Position numbers and translations under genes: made by a program. Below are positions 26,161-35,061 of a DNA stretch of 64,000 nucleotides, piece after piece (the first letter of the stretch is position 1; each line of letters begins with the position of its first letter). The stretch covers positions 81,037 through 145,036 of the forward strand of contig NZ_CANLXP010000010.1 of the NCBI RefSeq assembly GCF_947495145.1, in the 5' to 3' direction. The stretch comes from an uncultured Arthrobacter sp. (lineage in GTDB: Bacteria; Actinomycetota; Actinomycetes; Actinomycetales; Micrococcaceae). The notes beneath the pieces are model-generated. The model was not told where the DNA came from, did not search any database, and saw nothing but the letters and a program-made list of their open reading frames with translations.

Positions 26161-28152
26161 ATGGAGCCCATGGGGAAAACCAATCTGACTTCTGTCCTGA
26201 CCATTGCCGCATTGGCGCTGACGCTGACCGCGTGCACGCAGGACGGTCCCACCGCAGAAGATGCAGCAAACCGTCTCGCCGAGGGCCTGACGAGCGGGGA
26301 TCTGAGCGGCGTCGCGTTCTCGTCCGCGTCCGCTGAGGACGCCTCGGCAGAGCTCGAAGAAATCACGGCTGCGCTCGACCCCGCGTCGCCGACCGTGACC
26401 GTGGCCGGCGTGGAATCAACAGGCGAAGACACTGCAACGGCCCAGCTCAACCACGTCTGGGACGTCGACGAGATCGACAGCGACTGGACCTACACCACCA
26501 CAGCGGAACTCACCCTGGTCGATGATGCCTGGCAGGTGGGCTGGGCCCCCTCCGTGGCGGTTGACGGCCTGGGGCCGGATGCCTCGCTTGCCGCCTCCCG
26601 CACAGCCGCCGAACGTGCCGAGATACTCGGTGCTGGAGGCGAGGTCCTGGTCACCGACCGCCCCGTCATCCGGATTGGCATCGATAAAACCCGCATTGAG
26701 ACGCCGGAGCTCGAATCCTCGGCCGCAGCCCTTGCCGAGCTGGTAGGCATCGACCCGGCGGCCTACAACGAACAAGTGATCAACGCCGGGGCGCAAGCCT
26801 TCGTCGAAGCGATTGTCCTGCGGGACAACGAGGAGCGCCCCGTCTCGGACGACGAGATCAACGCCATCCCCGGGGCATCGGGCATCCCGGACACCATGTC
26901 GCTGGCTCCTACCCGCACCTTCGCGCGTGAATTGCTGGGATCGGTTGGCCCGGTTACCGCCGAGCTGGTGGAACAGTCGGAGGGGCGGCTGGAGGCAGGC
27001 GACGTCGCCGGGCTGTCCGGGCTTCAACTGCAGTATGACCAGCATTTGGGTGGCACGCCGGGCATGGTCATCGAGGCCGTGACCGGGGAAGGTGAGACCC
27101 GTACCAGCGAGGTCCTGTTCGAGAAGGCACCCGTTCCCGGAGAACCGCTGGAGCTCACCCTGGACCCTGCGTTGCAGACGCTTGCGGAGGACGTTCTCGC
27201 GGAGGAACCTTCGGCCTCTTCGATTGTTGCCATCCGGCCCTCGACCGGGGAAATCCTTACCGCGGCGAACGGGCCCGGAAGCGAAGGACTGCAGACCGCG
27301 CTCCTCGGCCAGTACCCGCCCGGGTCCACCTTCAAAGTGGCCACCTCGCTCGCCCTGCTCAAGAACGGCTTCACCCCTCAAACCCCCACCAGCTGCCCGG
27401 AGGAGCTGGTGGTCGAAGGCCGGGCTTTCAACAACGTGCCCGGCTATCCCGCGCAGTTCACCGGGGAAATCCCTCTCCTGCAGGCTGTCGCGCAGTCCTG
27501 CAACACCGGCTTCATCTCACAGCGCGATGTCGTCTCCCAGGAGGCACTGGCGTCGGCTTCCGCGGATCTCGGCATCGGAGTCAATGTTCCGATCGGCACC
27601 CCGGCCTTCTTCGGCTCGGTCCCAACAGAGGCGGACGGTACCGCACACGCGGCCTCAATGATCGGGCAGGGCGAGGTCCTCGTCTCTCCCCTGTCCCTGG
27701 CCATCATGGCTGCCTCGGTCGGCGCCGGGGAACGGGTGGCGCCCACGCTCCTGGCGGGAAGCGCGACGGAGGAGGCGCCGTCGTCGTCGGCTTCTGCTGA
27801 ACCGACAACAGAGTCCGCAACAGAGGCCGCACCTGAGGAAACAACTGCGGAAACCATTGAGGCGCCGGCCCCAAGCACCCTGACCGCCGACGAGGCTGCA
27901 GCTCTTCGGGAGATGATGGGCGCCGTAGTCACAGTGGGAGGCGCACAGCTGCTCGCGGACATCCCGGGCGAACCGGTCCTCGCCAAGACCGGCACCGCCG
28001 AGTTCGGCACGGAGGATCCGCCCCGCACGCATGCCTGGGTGGTGGCGCTGCAGGGTGACCTCGCGGTTGCCGTCTTCGTTGAGGAGGGTGAACGCGGTTC
28101 CATCTCGGGAGGCCCGCTGATGGAAGAGTTCCTTGGCGGAGCCGGTCAGTAG
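26161..28152 (+). CDS. Lipoprotein class B penicillin-binding protein (transpeptidase)
   Basis: 663 residues. A lipoprotein signal ends in the lipobox LTAC (about residue 25). An NTF2-like MecA_N-type domain comes next, with the repeated SADLSGVAFSS and VSTGEDTATAQL style segments, then a PBP dimerisation domain. The transpeptidase domain has nucleophile motif STFK (GSTFKVATSLALL), SCNT and KTGTAEFG. An Ala/Glu/Ser/Thr-rich insert lies near the end (EEAPSSSASAEPTTE). It cross-links peptidoglycan outside the membrane. ATG 26161 is used; ATG 26170 is also possible. The MecA_N domain gives PBP2a its resistance in staphylococci, but that role should not be assumed here. Confidence 0.9.
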   Translation: MEPMGKTNLTSVLTIAALALTLTACTQDGPTAEDAANRLAEGLTSGDLSGVAFSSASAEDASAELEEITAALDPASPTVTVAGVESTGEDTATAQLNHVWDVDEIDSDWTYTTTAELTLVDDAWQVGWAPSVAVDGLGPDASLAASRTAAERAEILGAGGEVLVTDRPVIRIGIDKTRIETPELESSAAALAELVGIDPAAYNEQVINAGAQAFVEAIVLRDNEERPVSDDEINAIPGASGIPDTMSLAPTRTFARELLGSVGPVTAELVEQSEGRLEAGDVAGLSGLQLQYDQHLGGTPGMVIEAVTGEGETRTSEVLFEKAPVPGEPLELTLDPALQTLAEDVLAEEPSASSIVAIRPSTGEILTAANGPGSEGLQTALLGQYPPGSTFKVATSLALLKNGFTPQTPTSCPEELVVEGRAFNNVPGYPAQFTGEIPLLQAVAQSCNTGFISQRDVVSQEALASASADLGIGVNVPIGTPAFFGSVPTEADGTAHAASMIGQGEVLVSPLSLAIMAASVGAGERVAPTLLAGSATEEAPSSSASAEPTTESATEAAPEETTAETIEAPAPSTLTADEAAALREMMGAVVTVGGAQLLADIPGEPVLAKTGTAEFGTEDPPRTHAWVVALQGDLAVAVFVEEGERGSISGGPLMEEFLGGAGQ

Positions 28153-28162
28153 ACCCGGGCCG

Positions 28163-28567
28163 CTACCTCAGCTGCTGCGGAAAGCGGGTGCCCGACGTCG
28201 GAACGATCTCCTTGCCCAGCGGCATCAGTGAAACCGGGATGAGTTTGATGTTCGCGATGCCCAGCGGGATGCCGATGATGCTGAGGAACATCGGGATGGA
28301 GGTCAGCACGTGCCCGATGGCAATCCACGCACCGGCCACCACAACCCAGATCACGTTGCCTACGGTGGAGAAAAAGTAGGTGCGCCCGCCGCGGTCCACT
28401 ACTGAGCGTCCGAACGGCCACAGCGCGTAGGCGCCAATGCGGAAGGACGCGATCCCGAAGGGGATGGTGACAATGAGCAGGCAGCAGACAATTCCTGCCA
28501 GGAAGTAGCCGATTGCCAGCCAGATTCCACCGAATAGAAGCCAGATGATGTTCAGGAGTGCGTTCAT
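28163..28567 (-). CDS. YccF-domain membrane protein
   Basis: 134 residues with two copies of the YccF repeat, first NIIWLLFGGIWLAIGYFLAGIVCCLLIVTIPFGIASFRIGAYALWPFG and then NVIWVVVAGAWIAIGHVLTSIPMFLSIIGIPLGIANIKL. Each contributes about two membrane helices. The family is widespread and uncharacterised. A longer frame runs upstream to 29212, but that part is antisense-like and very Arg-rich, so the ATG at 28567 (GGGAAG ribosome site) is the real start. It converges with the PBP gene 11 bases away. Confidence 0.9.
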   Translation of the reverse strand: MNALLNIIWLLFGGIWLAIGYFLAGIVCCLLIVTIPFGIASFRIGAYALWPFGRSVVDRGGRTYFFSTVGNVIWVVVAGAWIAIGHVLTSIPMFLSIIGIPLGIANIKLIPVSLMPLGKEIVPTSGTRFPQQLR

Positions 28568-28640
28568 AGGTCTATTCTTCCCATCAGCGGCGTCGAAAAG
28601 CCATGAGGGGCTCCCCTGACTGGACCCGCATCGGCGCAGA

Positions 28641-28687
28641 AACAACACTGCCCACCGGGCTGGTTCAGCTCGGTGGGCAGTGCTGTT
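28641..28687 (-). terminator. Terminator of the DEAD-box helicase gene
   Basis: A 12-bp perfect stem (28646-28657 with 28671-28682), extended by four more pairs after one A-C mismatch. On the minus strand the stem is followed by a T-rich stretch (TTGTTTC), so it reads as a terminator for the helicase gene. Confidence 0.8.
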
Positions 28688-28703
28688 GCGTTCGGCTTGC
28701 TGC

Positions 28704-30374
28704 TTAGCGGCCGCGGCGTTCGTTCGACGCCGGTGCGCCGGCTCGACGGGGACCGGCCCCCCGGGTGCCGGCGGGACGGCCTGACGACGCCGGCGCGTGG
28801 CTACGCTGTCCGGAGCCGGCCTGGGCTTTGCCCTGCGTGCCGGCACCGCGTGTGCCTGTTGCGCTGTGCGCTGCGACATCACCCGAGCGTGCAGGACGGG
28901 GACGGCGGGTACGGTTACCGGGGGCGGCGGGTGCGCCTTCACCGGTACGACGGCGCTCGCCGTCGGTTCCGAAGCGGGCAGCCTGCGGCTGGTCCTTGCG
29001 GCGCTCCGCACGGTTGCCCTCTGCACGATTACCCTGCGGGTCCGCTGCAACACGGCCGCGTCCTCCGCGTCCGCCACGGCCGCCCGCTGCGGGAGCGGCA
29101 CGGCGGGCACGCTTGCGCTCAGCGTTCGCTCCGGTCGAGGAGCCACCACCGCGCGGGGTCTCGCGCTGGGCGAGAAGTGCGGCACGGGTGCGAGGGTCAA
29201 TCTTCTCTGCAACGTCGCCGATGAGCTTGCCGACGAGCGGTGAGGTGGCTGACACGTTCTCGAACGCGACGTTGACGCCGGCGGCCCTCATGAGCTTCTG
29301 CACCTCGCCCTTCTGCTCGGGCAGGGTGATCGTTACCACGGTGCCGTCAGAACCGGCGCGCGCGGTGCGGCCGGAGCGGTGCAGGTAGGCCTTGTGTTCG
29401 GTCGGCGGATCAACGTGGACCACAAGCTCGACGTCATCCACGTGGACACCGCGCGCTGCGACGTCCGTAGCGACGAGCACCCGCACGTCACCCGTGGAGA
29501 ACTCAGCGAGGTTGCGGTCGCGTGCGTTTTGCGAAAGGTTGCCGTGCAGGTCGACGGCGGGGATACCGGCGTCGGTCAGGGTCTTGGCGAGCTTGCGAGC
29601 GTGATGCTTGGTGCGCATGAAGAGAACGCGCTTGCCGGTACCGGAGGCGAGCTGCACAATGAGCTGCTTCTTCTGCGTCTGATCGCCGATGAGCAGCACG
29701 TGGTGCTCCATGGTGGTGACCGAGGCCTGCGTGGTGTCCACGGAGTGGGTCAGCGGGTTCAACAGGTAGCGCTGCACGATCTTGTCCACGCCGTTGTCCA
29801 GCGTGGCGGAGAACAGCATGCGCTGGCCCTCGGTGGGCGTGGTGTCGAGGATCCGCTTCACGACGGGGAGAAAGCCGAGGTCAGCCATGTGGTCAGCCTC
29901 GTCGAGCACGGTGATTTCGACCGACTCGAGCGTGACCAGCTTCTGGCGCATCAGGTCTTCCAGCCGGCCTGGGCAGGCGATGACGATGTCGACGCCGGCG
30001 CGCAGCGCCTTCTCCTGGCGAGCCTGTGACACGCCGCCATAGATGACGGTGGTGTTCAGGCCGAGTTCGCCGGCAAGGGGTTCAACGGTGGCATTGATCT
30101 GTGTGGCAAGTTCGCGCGTGGGGGCCAGGATGAGCGCCAGCGGGCGCCCGGGCTTGCGGCGGTAGGCCGCCTCCCGCTCGGCCAGGCGGGACACCATCGG
30201 CAGCGCGAAGGCCAGGGTCTTGCCCGAGCCGGTGCGGCCGCGGCCGAGTACGTCGCGGCCCGCGAGGGTGTCAGGCAAGGTCTTGACCTGAATGGGGAAT
30301 GGTTCGGTGATTCCCTGGTCGGTGAGGGAACGGACCAGCGCTGTGGGCACGCCAAGCGCAGCAAAGGTAGTCAT
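28704..30374 (-). CDS. DEAD-box ATP-dependent RNA helicase
   Basis: 556 residues. Motifs in order: Q-motif FPIQVKTLP, motif I GRTGSGKT, Ia PTRELATQI, motif II DEAD (VLDEADHMAD), motif III SAT, the C-terminal RecA domain with HGNLSQNARDRNL, VATDVAARG and HRSGRTARAG. The last 150 residues are a basic Arg/Gly/Ala/Pro tail (GGRGGRGGRGR) for RNA binding, with low-complexity repeats. Start M-T-T-F-A-A-L-G-V at 30374 fits the family; the frame extends 28 codons further without support. It probably remodels RNA in ribosome assembly or cold adaptation. Its divergent neighbour is the M20 gene. Confidence 0.95.
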   Translation of the reverse strand: MTTFAALGVPTALVRSLTDQGITEPFPIQVKTLPDTLAGRDVLGRGRTGSGKTLAFALPMVSRLAEREAAYRRKPGRPLALILAPTRELATQINATVEPLAGELGLNTTVIYGGVSQARQEKALRAGVDIVIACPGRLEDLMRQKLVTLESVEITVLDEADHMADLGFLPVVKRILDTTPTEGQRMLFSATLDNGVDKIVQRYLLNPLTHSVDTTQASVTTMEHHVLLIGDQTQKKQLIVQLASGTGKRVLFMRTKHHARKLAKTLTDAGIPAVDLHGNLSQNARDRNLAEFSTGDVRVLVATDVAARGVHVDDVELVVHVDPPTEHKAYLHRSGRTARAGSDGTVVTITLPEQKGEVQKLMRAAGVNVAFENVSATSPLVGKLIGDVAEKIDPRTRAALLAQRETPRGGGSSTGANAERKRARRAAPAAGGRGGRGGRGRVAADPQGNRAEGNRAERRKDQPQAARFGTDGERRRTGEGAPAAPGNRTRRPRPARSGDVAAHSATGTRGAGTQGKAQAGSGQRSHAPASSGRPAGTRGAGPRRAGAPASNERRGR

Positions 30375-30693
30375 GTAAAGTACACGAACTTTCTTCTCAT
30401 CTTCCCTGCGCACCGGTTGGTGCCCAGAGTCCGCCGAAGGAAAGTCAGACAGTGTCAACCGCTCTCACGATCTTGGGAGATAGCGCGGGACAAAAGAATG
30501 CGTTCATCGACGCAGGCTGCGGCTGAAGGAACCCGGAAATCTCCAGGAACAAGCTCCGGATGCCGCAAGCAAGTGGTTCAAGTCTATCAGTGGAGCGGTT
30601 GCGCTCCTGACGGCGGTTGGCAAGGATGGGCCATGTGTGAGCAAGCCCACCACGCGTGCCACCCAATAACCTCGTCACATCCCAGGAGAATCC
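30375..30693. other. 319-bp divergent intergenic region, helicase / M20 amidohydrolase
   Basis: No convincing gene is seen. On the minus strand, TTGACA occurs at about 30459-30454, which would leave a helicase leader of roughly 50-60 bases. No good -10 could be fixed. A ribosome site (CAGGAGAATCC) precedes the M20 ATG. The length leaves room for a structured 5' leader of the helicase mRNA, which I could not resolve by eye. Confidence 0.5.
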
Positions 30694-31923
30694 ATGCCCA
30701 ACGCCGCCGATATCCGTTCCTCCGCAGCAGACCTTTCCGGGGAAGTGACTGAGCTGCGCCACCGGCTGCACCAGGAGCCGGAGATCGGACTGCACCTTCC
30801 ACGGACGCAGGAAAAGGTTCTGGAAGCCCTCGATGGACTCCCCTACGAGGTGAGCATTGGTGAGGATACGACGTCGGTGACTGCTGTCCTGCGCGGGACG
30901 GCACCGTCGTCGGTTGAACAGAAGCCGGTGGTGCTGCTGCGCGGCGACATGGACGCGCTTCCGGTGCAGGAGCAGACCGGAGTTCCGTACACCTCCCGTA
31001 TTGACGGCGCCATGCACGCCTGCGGGCATGACCTGCACACAGCCATGCTCGCCGGAGCCGCGCGAATCCTTGCCGACCGGCGGGATGAACTGGCGGGCGA
31101 CGTCGTCCTGATGTTCCAGCCCGGCGAGGAGGGTTTCGATGGGGCAGGGGTGATGATCCGCGAAGGTGTGCTCGAAGCCGCCGGGCGGCGGCCCGATGCT
31201 GCGTACGGTATCCACGTGGTGTCCTCACTGCTTCCCAACGGCCTGTTCGCCAGCCGGCCCGGAACGCTGATGTCGGCGTCCGATGGACTGTATGTAACGG
31301 TCCACGGCGCCGGCGGCCACGGGTCGGCACCCCACCGCGCGAAAGACCCGGTCACCGTTGCGGCGGAGATTGTCACCAGCCTGCAGACGGTGATCACCCG
31401 CCAGTTCGACATGTTCGATCCCGTGGTCCTGACCGTCGGCCTGCTGCATGCGGGAACCAAACGCAACGTCATCCCCGAATCGGCACGCATCGAAGCAACA
31501 ATCCGAACGTTCTCCGAGCAGAACCGGGAGCTGATGCGCACCGCGATCCCGCGCCTGGTGAACGGTATTGCCGAAGCGCACGGGCTCTACGCGACGGTCG
31601 AGTATGAAACCGAGTACCCGCTGACCGTGACGGATGAGAGTGAAACCTCAAACCTTGAGAAGCACGTGCGGGAGCTGTTCGGCGACGAGCGGTACACGCA
31701 GATGGTGAATCCCCTGAGCGGCTCCGAGGACTTCTCCCGTGTGCTTGCGGCAGTGCCCGGGAGCTTCGTGTTCCTGTCCGCCGTGCAGCCGGGCGTCGAC
31801 CCAGCGGACACCGCCTTCAATCACTCCCCCTACGCCGCCTTCGATGACAGCATCCTCGCCGACGGTACGGCCCTCTATGCGCAGCTGGCCCTCGCGCGGA
31901 TCGAAGAGTTGTCCGGCGCCTGA
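30694..31923 (+). CDS. M20 family amidohydrolase (N-acyl amino acid/hippurate hydrolase-like)
   Basis: 409 residues, zinc peptidase of the M20D amidohydrolase group. LRHRLHQEPEIGL at the start, LLRGDMDALPVQE, the metal-binding CGHDLHTAML and the catalytic FQPGEEGFDGAGVMI are all present. The lid domain carries GAGGHGSAPHRAKDPV. The C-terminal GSEDFSRVL contributes the last metal ligand. It probably hydrolyses N-acetyl or N-acyl amino acids in the cytoplasm; the exact substrate is not predictable. A GGAG ribosome site lies in the leader. Confidence 0.92.
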   Translation: MPNAADIRSSAADLSGEVTELRHRLHQEPEIGLHLPRTQEKVLEALDGLPYEVSIGEDTTSVTAVLRGTAPSSVEQKPVVLLRGDMDALPVQEQTGVPYTSRIDGAMHACGHDLHTAMLAGAARILADRRDELAGDVVLMFQPGEEGFDGAGVMIREGVLEAAGRRPDAAYGIHVVSSLLPNGLFASRPGTLMSASDGLYVTVHGAGGHGSAPHRAKDPVTVAAEIVTSLQTVITRQFDMFDPVVLTVGLLHAGTKRNVIPESARIEATIRTFSEQNRELMRTAIPRLVNGIAEAHGLYATVEYETEYPLTVTDESETSNLEKHVRELFGDERYTQMVNPLSGSEDFSRVLAAVPGSFVFLSAVQPGVDPADTAFNHSPYAAFDDSILADGTALYAQLALARIEELSGA

Positions 31924-31955
31924 TCCAGCTGCACGGTTGGCTTTGCAGGCCTCGC

Positions 31956-31961
31956 TACGCT
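31956..31961 (+). promoter_or_regulatory. Candidate -10 (TACGCT) for trmB
   Basis: TACGCT is followed by seven bases and the ATG at 31969, with no ribosome site. This suggests a leaderless mRNA. Confidence 0.45.
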
Positions 31962-31968
31962 TGTACCG

Positions 31969-32838
31969 ATGAGCACGCAACCCGAACCCCAGCCCTTCCC
32001 TTCCCAGCCCGTATCCTTCGTGCGCCGAGGTTCGCGCCTGCAGGGTCGGCGTCGCGACGCGTGGGCTGAGCTGTCTGAGGGCCTGGTGGTGGACGTTCCA
32101 CGCAGTTCGCAGGCAGACACGTCCGTTGATCCCGGATGGGAGTACGAAGCCGTTGCCTCCTTTGGCCGTGATGCCCCGCTGGTGGTGGAGGTCGGGTCAG
32201 GTCTCGGTGAAGCGGTAGCCCACGCCGCTGCGGCCGATCCTGACCGCAACTTCCTTGCGCTTGAGGTGTATAAGCCGGGGCTCGCGCAGACCCTGCTGCG
32301 CATCGATCAGGGAGGGCTTAGCAACGTGCGCATTGCCCAGGTGAATGCGGCTGAAGCGCTGGCAACGATGATCCGCCCGGCTTCGGTTGCCGAGCTGTGG
32401 GTCTTCTTCCCCGATCCCTGGCATAAGACCCGCCACCACAAGCGCCGGCTGGTCAAGGATTCCTTTATTGATCTCGCCGGGCGGGTGCTGAAGCCGGGCG
32501 GCATCCTCCGCCTCGCGACCGACTGGTCCGACTACGCGGCGCAAATGCGTGAGGCCGCCAACGCCTCGCCGCTTTTCGAGAACCTGCACGACGGCGAGCG
32601 CGCGGGTTCTGAAAGCCCGCTCACTCAGGTGTGGGCGAGCGGTGTGGAGCACGAGGTCGGTGGTACACCGCGCCGTGAAGGGCGTGAACCTGCCGGAACC
32701 GCCTCCGCGCAGGAAGGCGAGGACGCCCTCGGCGGCTGGGCGCCGCGGTTCGAGGGACGCATCCTGACGAGCTTCGAGAATAAGGCTCACGACGTTGGCC
32801 GCACGATTTTCGATCTGACGTACCGGAGGGTTTCCTAG
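31969..32838 (+). CDS. trmB: tRNA (guanine-N7-)-methyltransferase
   Basis: 289 residues. SAM-binding motif VVEVGSGLGEAV, FLALEVYKPGL, then the TrmB signature ELWVFFPDPWHKTRHHKRRLV with LKPGGILRLATDW, and C-terminal TSFENKAHDVGRTIFDLTY (family T-x-F-E-x-K). An insert of about 30 residues (HEVGGTPRREGREPAGTASAQEGEDALGG) before the last motif is longer than in typical TrmB and looks disordered. It methylates G46 of tRNA. The gene runs directly into a region of gene remnants. Confidence 0.95.
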   Translation: MSTQPEPQPFPSQPVSFVRRGSRLQGRRRDAWAELSEGLVVDVPRSSQADTSVDPGWEYEAVASFGRDAPLVVEVGSGLGEAVAHAAAADPDRNFLALEVYKPGLAQTLLRIDQGGLSNVRIAQVNAAEALATMIRPASVAELWVFFPDPWHKTRHHKRRLVKDSFIDLAGRVLKPGGILRLATDWSDYAAQMREAANASPLFENLHDGERAGSESPLTQVWASGVEHEVGGTPRREGREPAGTASAQEGEDALGGWAPRFEGRILTSFENKAHDVGRTIFDLTYRRVS

Positions 32839-33035
32839 TTGTTCTCCGCAGGCGGCTGCTGATCCCGGGGGGTGTCGCTCGAGCCACCCCTCGAGGCCGT
32901 CGAGGAGGAGGTCGAGGCCGAGCGGGAACTCATCGCCATAGGAATAGCCCGGTTGAAGCACATGGTCCGCCGTCAGCTCGGCGAGATACGGGTACTCGTT
33001 GACGGGAAGTTTGGCGAGCATGGCGTGCGCCATCG
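32835..33035 (-). pseudogene. Remnant of a TetR-family regulator (C-terminal domain only)
   Basis: On the minus strand the frame reads [19 protein letters not shown]...[29 protein letters not shown], which is the end of a TetR/AcrR C-terminal domain. The DNA-binding half is absent. At the run of C bases after LEGWLERH the frame leaves the expected end. Removing one C restores a short tail and a stop TAG at 32837-32835, on top of the trmB stop. It is therefore both truncated and frameshifted. Confidence 0.65.
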
Positions 33036-33055
33036 CAGCCGTCTCTTCCTGTTTC

Positions 33056-33109
33056 ATGCCGAAGGTCTTTGGCATCCTGCTCGTGATGGCCGGCATCGGA
33101 TACCTGGCA
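33056..33109 (+). pseudogene. Short remnant resembling a DUF4386 membrane protein
   Basis: [18 protein letters not shown] resembles the internal helix of DUF4386 proteins (LPRVLGVLLVIAGLGYL-like). It runs in frame straight into an alcohol-dehydrogenase fragment with no linker, so it is a fusion of debris. Confidence 0.4.
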
Positions 33110-33578
33110 TTGATCAACGGCGCCTCCGGCGTGGTGGGTACGGCCGCTGTTCAGCTCGCCAAGCATTTCGGGGCAGTTGTCACCGCGGTCTGCAGCACCG
33201 GGAACCTTGAGTTGGTGAAGTCTCTCGGTGCCGACAAAGTCGTCGGTAGGCAAAAGCTCATACACCCGCAGCCGGAAGCTACTGAAGCCTGGCGGCATTT
33301 ACCTGACGACCGTACCCTCCTTACAGATACTGATGTGGATGCTGGTGACCCGAAACTTCGGCAAGACCCGGGCAGGAATCGCGTTCACCGGGCTTCGAAA
33401 GCCCCAAGCGATGGCCCAGGACGTGAAGTACATGAGCGATCTGACGGCATCCGGACACTATGTCCCGGTGATCGACCGAACCTACAATTTGAAGGAAGCC
33501 GCTACCGCGCAGGCCCATGCCGAATCAGGGCGCAAAAGTGGCAGCGTAGTCCTCAACCTGCATGACCCCGGCGAGTAA
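33110..33578 (+). pseudogene. Broken zinc-less MDR oxidoreductase (quinone reductase-like)
   Basis: The first part ([29 protein letters not shown]...[10 protein letters not shown]) is the Rossmann segment of an NAD(P)-dependent alcohol dehydrogenase/quinone reductase. At about 33243 the match jumps frame and continues as [24 protein letters not shown]...[34 protein letters not shown] to a stop at 33578. About 20 residues normally between the two parts are missing. The catalytic N-terminal domain is also gone. A deletion plus frameshift in a truncated gene makes this a pseudogene. Confidence 0.75.
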
Positions 33579-33652
33579 GCGGCCTCCGCGGTAGCGGCAC
33601 TGTTCCCTCACCGGCACCCATAACCAGCAATACCATCAAGTAAGGAATCACC

Positions 33653-34093
33653 ATGAATGTCACCGGAGAACACCGTCCGGCGTCCCGACCAGGAAAAGCT
33701 GCGGCCGCCCTCCTTCTGGTTGTTGCCGGCTTCCAGGCATCGCTGGCCGGCGGCGCACCCTGGGCCGCGGCAGCGTACGGAGGAGCGAATTCCGGGGTCT
33801 TGCCTAATCCCCTTCGCGCAAGCAGCGCGGTTGCCGCCGTGATCTACCTGGTCCTGGCGGCCGTTGCCGGAACGTCATGGGTGCCCATTGGGATCCGGCG
33901 CCGCTTCATGTACGGTGCCAGCGCCCTGATGGTCATCGGAGCGGCATTGAACGTCGCGTCCCCGTCGTTTATCGAACGCATCATCTGGGTCCCGGTAACC
34001 ATCCTGCTGGTGATGACACTCTGGCGTGCGGCCAGGCTCGATGCGGCCCAGGCCCTCCGGACAGCACCGCGCCCCGTTTTCCGTGTTCAGTAA
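33653..34093 (+). CDS. Small four-helix membrane protein, unknown
   Basis: 146 residues with four hydrophobic segments (AAALLLVVAGFQASLAGG; VAAVIYLVLAAVAGT; FMYGASALMVIGAALNVA; IIWVPVTILLVMTLWRAA). AAGGAATCACC precedes the ATG. The layout resembles short DoxX-like or DUF2834-like proteins, but no signature could be fixed. It follows the pseudogene cluster and is followed by another small gene 19 bases on. Confidence 0.7.
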   Translation: MNVTGEHRPASRPGKAAAALLLVVAGFQASLAGGAPWAAAAYGGANSGVLPNPLRASSAVAAVIYLVLAAVAGTSWVPIGIRRRFMYGASALMVIGAALNVASPSFIERIIWVPVTILLVMTLWRAARLDAAQALRTAPRPVFRVQ

Positions 34094-34112
34094 AGCTTGC
34101 TTGAATCGAAGC

Positions 34113-34406
34113 ATGACGGAAACCAAGTTGCAGGCGCTCAAACAGAAACTCGCTGCCGTCAATGACCGGATCGACTGCCACGCGCTCAACGCCCCTTCAT
34201 TCAAGGAGGCACGCGATGTGGTTGCCCAGCACCCCGACGCAAGCCGAGAGGAAGTGGACGAGACCCTGTCTGCGCGAGGACTGCCGAGCACCGCTCAGCA
34301 GAGCAAGTCCTTGTTTCTGGGTCTCACCTCCCTCGCACGTTTGAACCGGAAACGCATCGGGCTGGAGGGCCGCATCGCTCGGCTTGAATCACCCGTGCAC
34401 GAGTAG
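34113..34406 (+). CDS. Small charged helical protein, unknown
   Basis: 97 residues, almost entirely predicted helix and probably coiled coil (TKLQALKQKLAAVNDRIDCHAL; RLNRKRIGLEGRIARLE). No membrane segment or known domain. ATG 34113 is used; the frame extends 29 codons upstream into the previous gene. It converges with the acetyltransferase 15 bases away. Confidence 0.6.
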   Translation: MTETKLQALKQKLAAVNDRIDCHALNAPSFKEARDVVAQHPDASREEVDETLSARGLPSTAQQSKSLFLGLTSLARLNRKRIGLEGRIARLESPVHE

Positions 34407-34421
34407 AAAGCCAGCAGCCCT

Positions 34422-34991
34422 CTAGTTGCTCAGGGAACGAACCATTCGTGCAGGTGAACCCACGACAATGGCATTCGCTGGCACGTCCCTTGTCACAACG
34501 GCGGCCGCCGCGACAACGGAGTTATCTCCAATCGATACGCCCGGAAGGATGGTTGCGTTCGAACCGACCCATACGTTCCGACCGGTGACGACAGGAGCCG
34601 GGTGCATATCTGCACGCTTCGATGGATCGAGATCATGGTTGAGCGTTGCTATCACCACGTTGTGCCCAATCAGGCAGTCGTCTCCAATGACCACGCCGCC
34701 TTGGTCCTGCAATTTACATCCGGCATTGAGGAAGATCCGCTGCCCAAGAGTGATGTTTTTCCCGAAGTCCGAGTAGAATGGCGGGAAGACCGTTACGGAT
34801 GGGTCAACCGGCTTCCCGGTCAGTTGCGACAACAGCTCGCGCACACGCGCCGGTTCTTGGTAGCCACTGTTAAGTTCACCTGTGATGCGCAGTGCTTCCT
34901 GGCTCACATCGTGCATCACCCCGTGCAGCGGTGAGTTCCCGCTGATGGTCTCACCGGCATTCAGCGCAGCGAGAAGATCGCTAAGATCCAC
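34422..34991 (-). CDS. Sugar O-acetyltransferase (maltose/galactoside acetyltransferase-like)
   Basis: 189 residues, left-handed beta-helix hexapeptide-repeat enzyme. N-terminal helices (RITGELNSGYQEPARVRELLSQLTG) correspond to the Mac domain. The repeat region carries ITLGQRIFLNAGCKLQDQGGVVIGDDCLIGHNVVIATLNHDLDP, where the conserved His of GHN and the NH pair lie at the active site, then ILPGVSIGDNSVVAAAAVVTRDVPANAIVVGSPAR. It transfers acetyl from acetyl-CoA to a sugar, substrate unknown. Confidence 0.88.
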   Translation of the reverse strand: MDLSDLLAALNAGETISGNSPLHGVMHDVSQEALRITGELNSGYQEPARVRELLSQLTGKPVDPSVTVFPPFYSDFGKNITLGQRIFLNAGCKLQDQGGVVIGDDCLIGHNVVIATLNHDLDPSKRADMHPAPVVTGRNVWVGSNATILPGVSIGDNSVVAAAAVVTRDVPANAIVVGSPARMVRSLSN

Positions 34992-35061
34992 GTTTGCTCC
35001 TTAAGGAATGCGGTGACTGCGATTACGGGCTACGCCAAACTGGCTAGCTGTGGAAGTACTG

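Noticed and set aside
26161..28152. Lipoprotein PBP considered as a methicillin-type resistance gene
   Set aside because: The MecA_N-like domain is common in actinobacterial class B PBPs; no resistance or mobile context is seen.
28568..29212. N-terminal extension of YccF
   Set aside because: Arg/Pro/Ala-rich and antisense to the helicase tail; the YccF ATG with ribosome site is at 28567.
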